A stretch of DNA of 64,000 bases from Leucocoprinus leucothites (taxonomy: Eukaryota; Basidiomycota; Agaricomycetes; Agaricales; Agaricaceae): the NCBI GenBank assembly GCA_013368445.1, contig JAACJO010000009.1, forward strand, positions 1,612,001 to 1,676,000, given 5' to 3'. The position numbers and the translations under genes are program-made. The notes beneath the pieces were generated by a model that saw nothing but the letters and a program-made list of their open reading frames with translations, was not told where the DNA came from and did no database searches. Positions 27,678 to 38,931 of the stretch are shown piece by piece (the first letter of the stretch is position 1; each line of letters starts with the position of its first letter).

Positions 27678-29961
27678 TCAAGTGCGACCCCGGAGGGGTC
27701 GCCAATTTATAACGCGGTGCGTGATAGCAGTCCGCGCCTAACTACTACAACATGCAGAAAGTACCGCTACCAACTACACATCTACATAGCTAGGTATAAA
27801 TACGAGTCCGAAGTCCACCTAGTACAAACAACATCTTCACGCAGTGGTACATAGTTCGAAATGAAAGCATACTACAATACAAGTTGGGCTGTTCTGTTTT
27901 ACCAGTGGCTGAGAGTGCATGGCATGGATCTCCACGGCCCACCACGCACAGCACGGGGGCGGACAATGCGACCTGTAGGGAAGAGAACCCTACAGACACG
28001 ACCGAGCGGCATCGTGATGATGGTTTTCAAGCCAAAGCCGGTCAAACTGGTGTCGCCAGAATGGGCACTTGCAATCGTCAGCTGCATGCGACTTGGCGCA
28101 GTTGACGCACTTGATATGAGGACAGGGATCCTCAGCAGCAGTGGGTGGGATGGGGGGATTGGCCTTCGGACTCCCCTTGCAACAGCTCGAGTGGGAGCAG
28201 TGGTTCTCAGTACAATGAGGACCACCGCAGGCGGCACATCGCAATGCACGGGCGTGGCATGATGAGGTAGAGTGCCCCCAGCGCCAGCAATGCTGACACT
28301 GTGGACTGCCTGGGTGAGCACACGCAGCCCGGATCATGGACTGAACACCCTCGAAGTGGAGGTACTTGCCCAGGAGCTTCTTGGCGCTCGCTCCTGATTG
28401 AGAGTCCCAGAGGTCAAACCAGACGGTGGCGGTGTCAGCTCTGGTGGAGTTGTGCATAATGCGCATGGAGGAAACATCTGTGAAAATGTCCTTGAAGGCG
28501 GACAATCGCATGCAGTCGGTCACGTGGTTTGGCGTGATGCGGACGCCGTTCACGAAATAAGGGACGTCGAGGACCTTGAGGTAGGACCTCAACCTGGGGC
28601 GGTGCGTCTTGATTGCAAAGGGGGTGGTGAAGACGGATGGAATGGAGGACTCGATGACATCGCAGTTGGCGTCAGAGGGAATGGAGGAGGTGTGCAGTGC
28701 GATCGTGCTGTACGCCTTGGTAATGTTCTCCACATGCAAGATTGACTTGGCGCGGGAGAGGGAGTTGTTGAGAAGGCGCATGGCCTTGTGATGGAGATAG
28801 GTGACCTCATCGGGGCTGCCGACGAAGTCGAGGAAGAGTTGGCGGCAGGTAGGGCCCGCAGTTGTCATGCGCAGCTTCCAAGTGGTGGGAGCGGTGGCTT
28901 GGGCAGCCTGATGCATAGCGGTGATGCGATCAGGGTCGAGATCAGGGTGGGATTGCGCCAACTTGATCAGTGATGCAACCCCGGCAGGGCGGGCCGCCTC
29001 GGCAAAGGACTTCTTGACCGAGGTGGAAGGAGGGGGCGCTTTGGTGGGCGCTCGCTGAGCTTGGCCATCAGACCTAACCCTAGCTTGGGGGGGGCCACTA
29101 GCGCGCACTTTAACAGGCGCTTGCTTGGGCGGTAAAGTGGGACAGGCCGGGGCAGGCCGATGATCCGGGGGCGGTTGTTTGGGCGTTTTGGGGGAGCCCA
29201 TGGCAATATCATGTGGTTCCGCTTTGTCAGCGGATCCATGGGTCGCCTCATGGGCAACGCACATACGATTAGGGTAGGCCTCCTCGACTCTGGTGGCACA
29301 GTCCCGAATGAAATTCGCAAATGTGTCCCATCCCTGGGCTCGCATTTGCTCATTGGTGAGGGCCGTGTCGCCTTGGCCCCGGTTAAAAACTTCCGCAACC
29401 AGTCCAACAAGAGTCGGAATGATCATGGTAGTGGTGGCCTCTGGAAAAGGGCCTGGGGGAATGTTCCCGATGAAGTGGGAGAAGAAACGAATCCCAGCAA
29501 GAGCCCGGGTCTCGACAGACTCCTCAGTTGACCCGGAGGAGACAGCGGACGGCGGTGCTGGGGGGGGAGGTTCTTCACGGGGTAGAACGTCTGTCCACCG
29601 GCAGTGAAGGGTTTTGGGGATGGCGACGGAACGTCAGCCACGGGAGCGACCACCGACCGCGACGGAATGTCAGTGGCAGGCAGGGAAGAGGGTCCAGGCG
29701 ACGAAACGTCAGCCTGGGGAGGTCCGAAGAACCCGCGAACGTTGCGGGGGTCGTCGTAGGGGTCGAGATGTTCATCCTCGGACATCTCGGTGATGTTGAG
29801 CTCGTCAGCGGAGGCCTCGGCGGACTCGGTAGATTGGCGGGGGGGCCCTTAGACTTAGACTTTCGCTTGCCCATGTAGAATAGGCAGAGATATGATGTAA
29901 ACTAGACGTCTTAAAACACACCAGCAAATAGATGGTGGTGGTAAGAGGTCAAGGAGGGATG
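27650..29961 (-). mobile_element. GOS-b copy 5 (minus), full length 2.31 kb with TSD
   Basis: Poly(T) at 27650-27675, a perfect GCGACCCC/GGGGTCGC hairpin at about 27687-27705, the 24-nt stem-loop, ORF1, and the 5' terminus TCCCTCCTTGACCTCTTACC (minus orientation) at 29961. It is flanked by an 11-bp duplication, ATTAATTCTAA, at 27639-27649 and 29962-29972, in ORF2 of TadL copy I. It is a complete insertion with clear boundaries on both sides: an ORF1-only unit with no RT. Confidence 0.95.
27990..29872 (-). pseudogene. GOS-b copy 5 ORF1, frameshifted
   Basis: It starts at ATG 29872 (MGKRKSKSKGPP), with frameshifts near 29850 and near 29560. From 29426 down the frame is open for 478 codons to the stop at 27990. 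Blocks: MSEDEHLDPYDDPRNVRGFF, STEESVETRA-like text, NRGQGDTALTNEQMRAQGWD, a Pro/Ala linker, RRQLFLDFVGSPDEVTYL, RSYLKVLDVPYFVNGVRI, WFDLWDSQSGASAK, and knuckles CQHCWRWGHSTSSC, CAACGGPHCTENH and CVNCAKSHAADDCKC. The C-terminus (WLENHHHDAARSCL) and the 3'UTR differ from type a, so type b is a separate lineage. Confidence 0.85.
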
Positions 29962-32900
29962 ATTAATTCTAAAATTGTGTGGATTACTAACTGGTCGAAG
30001 GAATGGTGGTCCCCCCATTGTTCTGAGACTCTTCTTATTTACAGGAGAACAAAGGATCGAAAAGACTGGCAGGCGTTTAGAGCAGCTACTCGAGCCACCA
30101 AATGCTCTTTCTTTGATGTGCACATCCACAAAATCGCATCGACCAACAAACGACCCTGGGACCTTATGGAATGGGTAAAACAACGCAAACTCCCTGCCAT
30201 TGAGGGTATCCGCTATCAAGGATGACCTTGCAATGATCTTCCAGACCTATGGAACACACTCTATTCATCATACAACTCAGCATCCAGTCGACCAGTAAGC
30301 TCTAACATTCTGAACGAAATGAAATCCTTTCCCCCCCATTCCTGGGCAAACTTCTCCGCCCTTGAACTCACCGAATCCCTCTCTTCATGTGCTAACTCTT
30401 CAGCACCCGGGCCTGATCATGTCTCCTGGAAACATTTAAAGTCCATCGTCACCCACAATGAATGCCTCAAAAACATACTACTCATTGCTAATGCATGCAT
30501 ATATCTCTCTCACTGGCTGAGCCACTTCAAGGACTCAGTCTCTATTATCATTCCCAAGCCGAATAAACCGGCCTATGATACTCTGAAAGTGTTTCGTCCC
30601 ATTGTCCTACTAAACACTTTAGGCAAACTAATTGAGAAGATGATCACTCGCTGAATGCAGTTTGAGGCGGTATCTCTAAACATCCTCCACCCCAATCAAA
30701 TGGGTGGAGTTATCCAACGATCTACTGAAGATGCAGGAGTATTCCTCACTCATATTATTCGGGCTGGATGGGCTAAAGGTATGATTACTAGTGTCTGTGC
30801 TTTTGATATCACACAATTTTTCCCCTCCCTGAACCATGAAATCCTCACTAACATTCTACGACAACAGGGGTTTGCCCCAGAACTTGTTAACTTCTTCTCA
30901 CACTACCTCATAGGTCGATCCACACAGTTCATGTGGAACACATTTCTATCTGATGCCCATGACATGGATGTTGGCATAGGGCAAGGTTCCACTTTATCCC
31001 CCATTCTATCTGCGCTCTATCTAGCGCCTCTCATGTTCATGCTCAATCAATGTGCTTGCTTACAATCCATCCCCTCTTCCCTTCTATCCTTTGTCAATGA
31101 TGGGCTTTGTATATCTCAAGCGAAGAACTACACTGATACAATCTCTTCCCTTAAACTAGCCTATTCCATCATTAACTCCATATGCACCGATCTTGGACTT
31201 GTCATTGAACATGACAAATCTGAGGTCTTTCATTTCTCCCGACGACATAACGACTCTAACCCCCCCCTTGATCTATCTGATGTTGGCAGCCCTATACTAC
31301 ATCCTAAACGTGTCTGGTGGTACTTAGGTTTCTACTTCAACCGTCGACTATCATTCCAAGAACACATTCGGTATTGCTCTACCAAAGCATTATCCACGGT
31401 GAAAGCTATGGGTATGCTAGGTAACTCCACCTGAGGCCTCCTCCCTCTACAAAAACGCCTGCTCTATAGGTCATGCGTTGTCCCCATGGCTATGTATGGC
31501 TTCCGACTCTGGTATTTTGAAGATGCTTGTAACAAGGCGCTTCTCAAATCCTTATCATCAATGCAAAGGCAAGCAGCTCTTTGGATTACAGGTGCCTTCC
31601 GTACCTCCCCTTCAGGTGGTGCCGAAAGTATTGGTGGACTTATTCCAATCCACCTTCACCTCCGTAAACTAGCTATTCATTCATCATATTGAGTATCTAC
31701 CTTACCCTCCAATCATGCACTTCGCTCTCTTTTATCGGATAGTTTCTCTCTTAACTCTTCCTCTCATCCCCAATCGCTTCACCTTCTCACTCTGGCCAAA
31801 AAAGCTAAAGTCAAAGGCCCTCTTATTGATATAGATAGTTCTCTCTCTCATCTCTCTGATTCTTTTTCTCCATTCGCTCCTGAATCCAAGCCTGGGTCTC
31901 GTCTCATGGACATCTTTCCTGATTCCATTCACTTTCACCCTTGCAATCGCTCAGATAAACATGAAATGTATAAACATGTATCGACTCTTGAATCTGTTTT
32001 TTCTTCTTCTTCTTCTGATTGTAATTGTATTTTGGTTGTTACTGATGCTTCTGTCCCACTTGTAGGTTCCCTTCAGGCAGTTTCAGCGGCACATATATAT
32101 CGCAGCAGATGACAAGTGTCCCATGCAAAACAGGCCAGCAGTCGGGCGTCATCTACTGATGCCGAACTCTATTCCATTTGCATTGGCATCGCCAAGGCCA
32201 TCTCCCTTCAGTGTGATCATATCATCCTCATTACCGATTGTCTCCCAGCAGCCAAGCTGGCAGTCAATCCTTCTATTCACTCATGTCAATCACACTCCAT
32301 CCAAGTCTGCTGACTTCTATCCGACTGGCTTATGGCCAAACCTTCTCACTCTATCGACTTCTGGGACGTCCCTTCCAAATAGCAATGGAAGCCCCACCTT
32401 AAAGTCCACAACGATGTCACCACCACATGCATACATGCCCCCCCTCATTTAGGCACCACTCTTGACTTCTTGTGACGCAAAATCTCCAACGACTGCCAGA
32501 AATCCTGGGAGTCCACCTTTTGGAAGAAGAAGTATCGTGGCAGTGGTTTTCTTCTTTCCAAAAAGAACCGCAAATTCCTCATTCCCACATACGTCAAAGG
32601 GGGCACCTGGCTTCCCTTAGCTAACGAGTTGCCGTCACTATGCGCACACATGACCCGCACTATCCTTAACCATGCTCCTATCGGAGCTTATCACGAGAGG
32701 TTCTTCCCCCTCGAGCCCAAGTCCTGTCATTGTGGCCATTGCCTGGAAACACGACATCATATCTTGAGTTACTACCCCCTATATCCCTTCTGCACTCAAT
32801 GGGTGCAATGAGCTTTCCCTCAGTATGAATTCCTCATTGAGTTTTTAAAGAAAAACCCGGCCACTTTTGCCTTCCCCAATCATGATACGCGTCCACTGCT

Positions 32901-33207
32901 GCCTCAAGCTCCTGTGCCCACTGAACCTAATGAAGGTGAACTATATTCTCTCATCTCATCTCTCTTCTTTTCCCTTGAGACTGATCTCTGTGTATGACAC
33001 CTCGCTCAATAGTCTCTTTCGAGTCTTATCTATGTTGCTGGACTAATCATGTATAGTCTCTGTCTTAAGCGGTCTTTGACTGCTTTGTGTACCCCAGCTT
33101 GCTGTAGTATACCATCTGTTTGTAATATTTATTTAGCTGAAAGCAGACTGCGATCAAGCACCACTATATAAATTCATTGATTTAAAAAAAAAAAAAAGAA
33201 AAAAAAA

Positions 33208-33588
33208 AAACAACTGAAATACAATTACGATCAGAAGAGGAGGAGGAGAAAACAGAATCAAGAGTTGATACATGTTTATATATCTCGTGTTTATCCGAGT
33301 GATTACAAGGATGAAAATGAATAGAGTTGGAAAAGATATCCATGAGTCGAGACCCAGACTTGGATTCAAGAGCAAATGGAGAAAAGGAATCAGAAAGATG
33401 AGAAAGAGAACTATCTACATCAATAAGAGGGCCTTTGATTTTAGCTTTTTTGGCCAGAGTGAGAAGGTGAAGCGATTGGGGATGAGGGGAGGCATTAAGA
33501 GAGAAACGATCGGATAGGAGAGAACATAACGCATGATTAGAGGGTAAAGTAGAAACTCGGTACAATGAACGAAGAGCTAGTTTACAAA
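33208..33588 (-). mobile_element. TadL copy J fragment (minus), ORF2 RNase H linker
   Basis: Minus-strand TadL coding for YRVSTLPSNHALCSLLSD, KGPLIDVDSSLSHLSDSF and HKHEIYKHVSTLDSVFSS-like text. The left end is the insertion site of TadL copy I (ACAACTGAAATAC at the junction). The right end joins plus-strand TadL copy K at about 33588 with no TSD. It is a remnant of an older antisense TadL. Confidence 0.8.
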
Positions 33589-36500
33589 CTGAATCATGGA
33601 ATACGAACTCTAAAACTGTATGGATTACTAACAGATCGAAAGAATGGTGGTCCCCCCACTGCTCTGAGACACTTCTCATTTACAGAAAAACAAAGGACCG
33701 AAAAGACTGGCAGGTGTTCAGAGCAGCTACTTGAGCTGCCAAACATTCTTTCTTTGATGAGCACATTTATGAGATTGCATCAACCAACAAATGACCCTGG
33801 GATCTTATGGAATGGGTCAAACAATGCAAACTCCCTGCCATTGAGGGTATTCGTTATCAAGGTCGACCATGCAATGATCTCCCTAACCTGTGGAACACTC
33901 TCCATTCATCATATAACTCAGCATCTGGTCGACCGGTAAGCCCAAAAATTTTAAATGAAATGAAATCCCTCCCTCCCCGCTCTTGGGCCAACTTCTCCGC
34001 CCTCGAACTCACTGAATCTCTCTCTTCATGTACTAATTCGTCAGCACCTGGGCCTGATCATGTATCCTGGAAACATTTGAAGTCCATCGTTGCCCACAAT
34101 GAGTGCCTCAAAAACATACTACTCATTGCTAATGTGTGTGTACATCTCTCTCACTGGCTGAGTCACTTCAAGGACTTGGTCTCTATCATCATCCCCAAGC
34201 CGAATAAACCGGCCTATGATACTCCGAAAGCGTTTTGTCCCATTGTCCTACTAAACACTCTAGGAAAATTAATCAAGAAGATGATCGCTTGCCGCATGCA
34301 GCATGAGGCGGTATCTCTAGACATTCTTCACCCCAACCAAATGGGTGGAGTAATCCAACGATCTACAGAAGATGCAGGAGTATTCTTGACTCACATCATT
34401 TGGGCTGGATGGGCCAAAGGTATGATTACTAGTGTTTGTGCCTTCGACATCGCACAATTCTTCCCTTTCCTGAATCATGAAATCCTCACTGACATACTAT
34501 GATGCCAAGGGTTTGCTCCTGAAATCATTAACTTCTTTTCTCATTACCTCATAGGTTGATCCACACAATTCATGTGGAACACTTTCCTGTCTGATGTCCA
34601 TAACGCAGATGTTGGCATGGGGCAAGGTTCTGCATTATCACCTATACTATCCGTGCTTTATTTGGCAGCTCTTATGTTCATGTTTGATCAATGAGCTTGG
34701 CTACAATCCATCCCCTCCTCCCTTCTATCCTTTGTTGATGACGGGCTTTGTATATCTCAAGTGAAGAACTACACTGACACCATTTCCTCCCTCAAAGCAG
34801 CTTATTCCATCATTACTTCCATCTGCACTGATCTCAGACTTATTGTTGAACACAATAAATCCGAAGTCTTCTACTTCTCCCATTGCCATAATGATTCCAA
34901 TCCTCCACTTGACCTTTCCAATGTTGGAGGTCCTCTCCTCCATCCAAAACGATTCTGGCAATACCTTGGCTTCTACTTTGATCGTCGACTATCATTTCAA
35001 GAGCATGTCCGACACTACTCTACCAAAGCATTATCCACGGTGAAAGCTATGGGTATGCTAGGCAACTCCTCCTGAGGCCTTCTCCCTCTCCAAAAACAAC
35101 TCCTCTATAGATCATGCATTGTCCCTGTGGCCACATATGGTTTCTGACTCTGGTACTTTGAAGGCGCTCGTAACAAGGCACTTCTCAAGTCCCTATCAAC
35201 TATGCAAAGGCGTGCTGCTCTTTGGATCACAGGTGCCTTTCGTACTTCTCCTTCTGGGGGCACTGAAAGTATAGCTGGACTTATCCCTATTCACCTTCAT
35301 CTTCGTAAATTAGCTATTCGTTCATTGTATTGAGTCTCTACTTTACCACCTAATCATGCATTATGTTCTCTCTTATCTGATCATTTTTCTCTTAACTCCT
35401 CCCCCCATCCCCAATCACTTCGCCTTCTCACCCCAGCCAAAAAAGCTAAAATTAAAGGCCCTCTCATTGATGTAGATAGTTCTCTTTCTCATCTCTCTGA
35501 TTCTTTTTCTCCCTTCACTCCTGAATCCAAGCCTGGCTCTCGTCTCATGGACATCTTTCCTGATTCTATCCATTTTCATCCCTGTAACTGTTCGGACAAA
35601 TATGAAATGTACAAACATGTAGCATTTCTCAACTCTATTTTCTCTTCCTCATCTCTTGATCGTAATTGTATTTCAGTTGTCACTGATGCTTCTGTTCCCC
35701 TTGTAGGTTCCCTTCAGGCAGTTTCGGTGGCACATTTATATCGCAGTGGACAACAAGTTTCCCATGCAAAACAAGCAAGTGGCCGGGTGTCCTCTACTGA
35801 TGCTGAGCTCTACTCCATTCGCATTGGAATTGCGAAAGCCATCTCTCTCCAATGTGACCACATCATCCTCATCACCGATTGTCTTCCAGCAGCCAAGCTG
35901 GCGGTCAATCCCTCTATTCATTCGAGTCAATCTCATTCTATCCAAGTCTGCCGACTTTTATCAGACTGGCTCATGGCTAAACTATCTCGAACCATTGACT
36001 TCTGGGATGTCCCATCAAAGTGGCATTGGAAGCCCCATCTCAAAGTCCACAATGACATCACTTCCACCCGCATCCATGCTCCTCCCCACATGGGTGCCAC
36101 CCTTGATTTTTTGTGACGAAAAGTCACCAACGACTGCCAGAAATCCTGGGAGTCCACATTTTGGAAGAAGAAGTACCGCGGCAGTGGTTTCCTTCTTTCA
36201 AAAAAGAACTGCAAGTTCCTTATCCCTACTTACGTTAAAGGGGGCACCTGGCTTCCCTTAGCCAATGAGTCACCATCACTATGCACATGCATGACCCATG
36301 CTATCCTTAACCATGCTCCTATCAGAGCTTATCCCAAGAGGTTCTTCCCCCTTGAGCCCAAGTCCTGTCGTTGTGGCTATCGCCTGGAAACATGACATCA
36401 TATCTTGAGTTACTGCCCCCTATATCCCTTCTGCACTCAATGGGTGCAATGCGCTTTCCCTCAGTATGAATTCCTCGTTGAGTTTTTAAAGAAAAACCCA

Positions 36501-36638
36501 GCCACTTTTGCCTTCCCCAATCACGATATGCGTCCACCGCTGCCTCAAGCTCCTGTGCCCACTGAACCTAATGAAGGTGAACTATATTCTTTCATCTCAT
36601 CTCTTTTCTTTTCCTTTGAGTCCAACCTCTGTGTATAA
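33589..36638 (+). pseudogene. TadL copy K ORF2: RT, RNase H and tail, decayed
   Basis: RT blocks are readable (APGPDHVSWKHLKSI, CAFDIAQFFPFLNHE, LSFVDDGLCISQVKN with both Asp kept), then RNase H (VVTDASVPLVGSLQAVSVAH, STDAELYSIRIGIAKA, LITDCLPAAKLAV, with the third Asp kept) and the tail ending in a TAA at 36636-36638. Stops at former CGA codons occur near 33731, 33793, 34501, 34557, 34692, 35073, 35145, 35332 and 36114. The zinc-like motif reads CRCGYRLET then a TGA. Confidence 0.85.
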
Positions 36639-36835
36639 CACCTTGCTCTATAGTCTCTCTTGAGTCTTTTCTATTTCACTGGACTAATCATATATAGTCT
36701 TTGTCTTAAGTGGTCTTCGACCACTTTGTGTACCCCAGCTTGCTGTAGTGCCTGTCTGTAAACATTTAGTTGAAAAGCGGACTGCGATCAAGCACTGCTA
36801 TATAAATTCATTGATTTAAAAAAAAAAAAAAAAAA
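33589..36835 (+). mobile_element. TadL copy K (plus), 5'-truncated
   Basis: TadL from the linker between endonuclease and RT (ESWNTNSKTVWITNRSKEWW-like) to the 3'UTR and poly(A) ending at 36835. The right flank is Cop1 pol (minus), so the element inserted in copia. The left flank is antisense TadL copy J, so the left boundary is not a simple insertion end. Confidence 0.87.
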
Positions 36836-38888
36836 GAATCTGTTGAGGAGCTCCTGGACATAGTGGGACTGGGAAAGCAAAATAGTGTGGGCTTCAAGGT
36901 CCTGCTTGACCAGGACAGAGAGGAGGAATGTAGTGGCTCCCAAATTGCGCAATTTGAAGTGTTTCTGCAGCTCCAGCACTGTGGCATCCATGGCAGCATC
37001 ATTCTTCGAAACAAGGGTGATATCATCAATGAAAACAGGCACTATGACCTTGACTTCACCCTTGGAGTAGATGTAGATGGAACTGTCACTCTGGAGTTGT
37101 TTAAAGCCCAGGGAATCAAGCACAGTGTGTAGCTTCTTGTTCCACTGCCTGGCTGACTGTTTGAGGCCATAGAGCGATTTGTGCAGCTTGCAAACAATGT
37201 TTGGGCCTCCCTGGTGATATCCTTCAGGCTGCCTCATGTAGATGTCCTCATCCAGCTCTCCATAGGTGAATGCAGAGGAGATATCCACAGATTGCATTTT
37301 GAAGCCTTCCTTGGCTGCCAAAGCTATAATAAGGCACAGGGATGCAGGACGAAATGTAGGGGCAAAAACCTCGGTGTAGTCATAGCCAGGACACTGGAAA
37401 TAGCCCTTTGCAACAAGCCTAGAGTGATAGCACTCAATAGACTGGTCTGGATTGAGTTTCAACTTGAAAACCCAGCCAGACTCGATGATTTTGGCCCCAG
37501 GAGGTAGCTCAACAAGCTCCCAGGTCCCATTTGTGATTAGAGTCGAAATTTCAGTGTTGCAGGCTTTTTTTTTTTTTTTTTAAATCAATGAATTTATATA
37601 GCGGTGCTCAATCGCAGTCCGCTTTCAACTAAATATTACAAACAGATGGTACACTACAGCAAGCTGGGGTACACGAAGCGGTCGAAGACCGCTTGAGACA
37701 GAGACTATACATGATTAGTCCAGCAACATAGATAAGACTCAAAAGAGACTATTGAACAAGGTGTCATACACAGAGATCGGTCTCAAAGGAAAAGAAGAGA
37801 GATGAGATGAGAGAATATGGTTCACCTTCATTTGGTTCGGCGGGCACAGGAGCTTGAGGTGGCGGTGGACGCGTATCATGATTGGAGAAGGCAAAAGTGG
37901 CTGGGTTTTTCTTTAAGAACTTGACAAGGAATTCAAACTGAGGAAAAGCGCATTGCACCCATTGAGTGTGGAAGGGATATAGGGGGCAGTAACTCAGAAT
38001 ATGATGTCGTGTTTCCAGGTGATGGCCACAACAACAGGACTTGGGTTCGAGAGGGAAGAACCTCTTGCGATAAGCTCCGATAGGAGTGTGGTTGAGGATA
38101 GCGTGAGTCATGCGTGCGCACAGTGATGGCGACTCATTAGCTAAGGGAAGCCAGGTGCCTCCTTTAACATATGTGGGAATGAGGAATTTATGGTTCTTTT
38201 TGGAAAGAAGGAAACCACTGCCGTGATACTTCTTCTTCCAAAAGGTGGACTCCCAGGATTTTTGACAGTCGTTGGTGATTTTGCATCGCAAGAAGTCAAG
38301 AGTGGCACCTAGATGAGGGGGGGTGTGTATGCGTGTGGTGGTGATGTCTTTGTGGACTTTAAGGTGGGGCTTCCATTGCCATTTGGAAGGGACGTCCCAG
38401 AAGTTGATAGAGCAAGAGGGTTTGGCCACAAGCCAGTTGGATAAGAGTTGGCAGACTTGGATAGAATGTGATTGGCTTGAGTGTATAGAGGGATTGACTG
38501 CTAGCTTGGCTGCTGGGAGACAGTCGGTGATGAGGATGATGTGGTCGCAATGAAGGGAAATGGCCTTGGTGATGCCAATACGGATGGAATAGAGTTCAGC
38601 ATCAGTAGATGACGCCTGACCGCTAGCCTGTTTTGCATGGGACACTTGCCATCTGCTGCGATATAGATGTGCCGCCAAAACCGCCTGAAGGGAACCTACA
38701 AGTGGAACAGAAGCATCAGTAATAACTGAGATACAATTATGATTGGAAGAAGAGGAGGAAAAAACTGAATTGAGAGACAATACATGTTTATACATTTCGT
38801 TTTCAGTGTTGCAGGCTTCTCTCCACTTGTCAGCATCCGGGGCCTTCATAGCAACCTTGAAGTTGCAAGGATCAGGCCCAGAAACACT
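36836..38888 (-). pseudogene. Cop1 pol fragment (minus): RT N-terminal part, split by TadL copy N
   Basis: Pieces 36836-37566 and 38802-38888. Minus-strand reading: CNFKVAMKAPDADKWREACN, then after TadL copy N the RT start (WELVELPPGAKIIESGWVFK, AKGYFQCPGYDYTEVFAP, SVDISSAFTYGELDEDIYMR, YGLKQSARQWNK, VFIDDITLVSKN) and the end at SHYVQELLNRF where TadL copy K was inserted. The frame is open across 36836-37462, so this piece is well preserved. It may belong to the same element as the gag and 5' LTR at 46387-47591, but integrase and the rest of gag are missing between them. Confidence 0.88.
37567..38801 (-). mobile_element. TadL copy N (minus), 5'-truncated 1.2 kb, TSD 17 bp
   Basis: Poly(T) at 37567, then the 3'UTR with the family tail, and ORF2 from the RNase H domain to the stop at 37764. 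It is flanked by TTCAGTGTTGCAGGCTT at 37550-37566 and 38802-38818, in Cop1. The coding part is open: NEMYKHVLSLNSV, ITDASVPLVGSLQAV, STDAELYSIRIGITKA, LITDCLPAAKLAVNPS, and the zinc-like motif CCCGHHLETRHHILSYC. It is probably one of the younger insertions. Confidence 0.94.
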
Positions 38889-38898
38889 CATCCCTCCT

Positions 38899-38907
<9 letters not shown>

Positions 38908-38931
<24 letters not shown>

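Larger units (their letters stand above)
26721..32997 (+). pseudogene. TadL copy I ORF2 (endonuclease, RT, RNase H), interrupted by GOS-b
   Basis: The start ATG at 26721 follows the ORF1 stop by two bases. The endonuclease motifs are readable (IIFIQEPPWNHI, YMGGDFNCHSPEWD, LDHAPLIIDL). GOS-b inserts at 27650-29961, and the frame resumes with VWITNWSKEWW. In RT the catalytic box is SFVNDGLCIS: the first Asp is Asn. RNase H (VVTDASVPL, STDAELYSICIGIAKA, LITDCLPAAKLAV) and the terminal tail follow. Stops include TGA near 27012, 30223, 30652, 31432, 31690, 32110 and 32312, most of them at former CGA Arg codons. The copy is dead. Confidence 0.87.
23445..33207 (+). mobile_element. TadL copy I (plus), nearly complete, holding LTR2 and GOS-b
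   Basis: TadL sequence from ORF1 (codons for FCPFGEGFVGEL) to the 3'UTR and poly(A) at 33207, interrupted by solo LTR2 (23942-24167) and full-length GOS-b (27650-29961). ORF1 contains a 721-bp internal duplication. The 5' end was removed by the LTR1 recombination at 23444. The poly(A) lies inside an antisense TadL fragment (33208-33588), at the same site that copy L uses in another antisense TadL. Confidence 0.88.

Noticed and set aside
33208..36835. Twin-priming inversion (antisense TadL copy J joined to sense copy K)
   Set aside because: In twin priming the inverted part comes from upstream of the direct part. Here the inverted part is RNase H, which lies downstream and is also present in the direct part, so two different copies are joined.
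37764..38891. A 375-codon fusion protein of copia RT region and TadL RNase H
   Set aside because: The frame happens to stay open across a TadL insertion junction with a clean 17-bp TSD. It is read-through by chance, not a gene.
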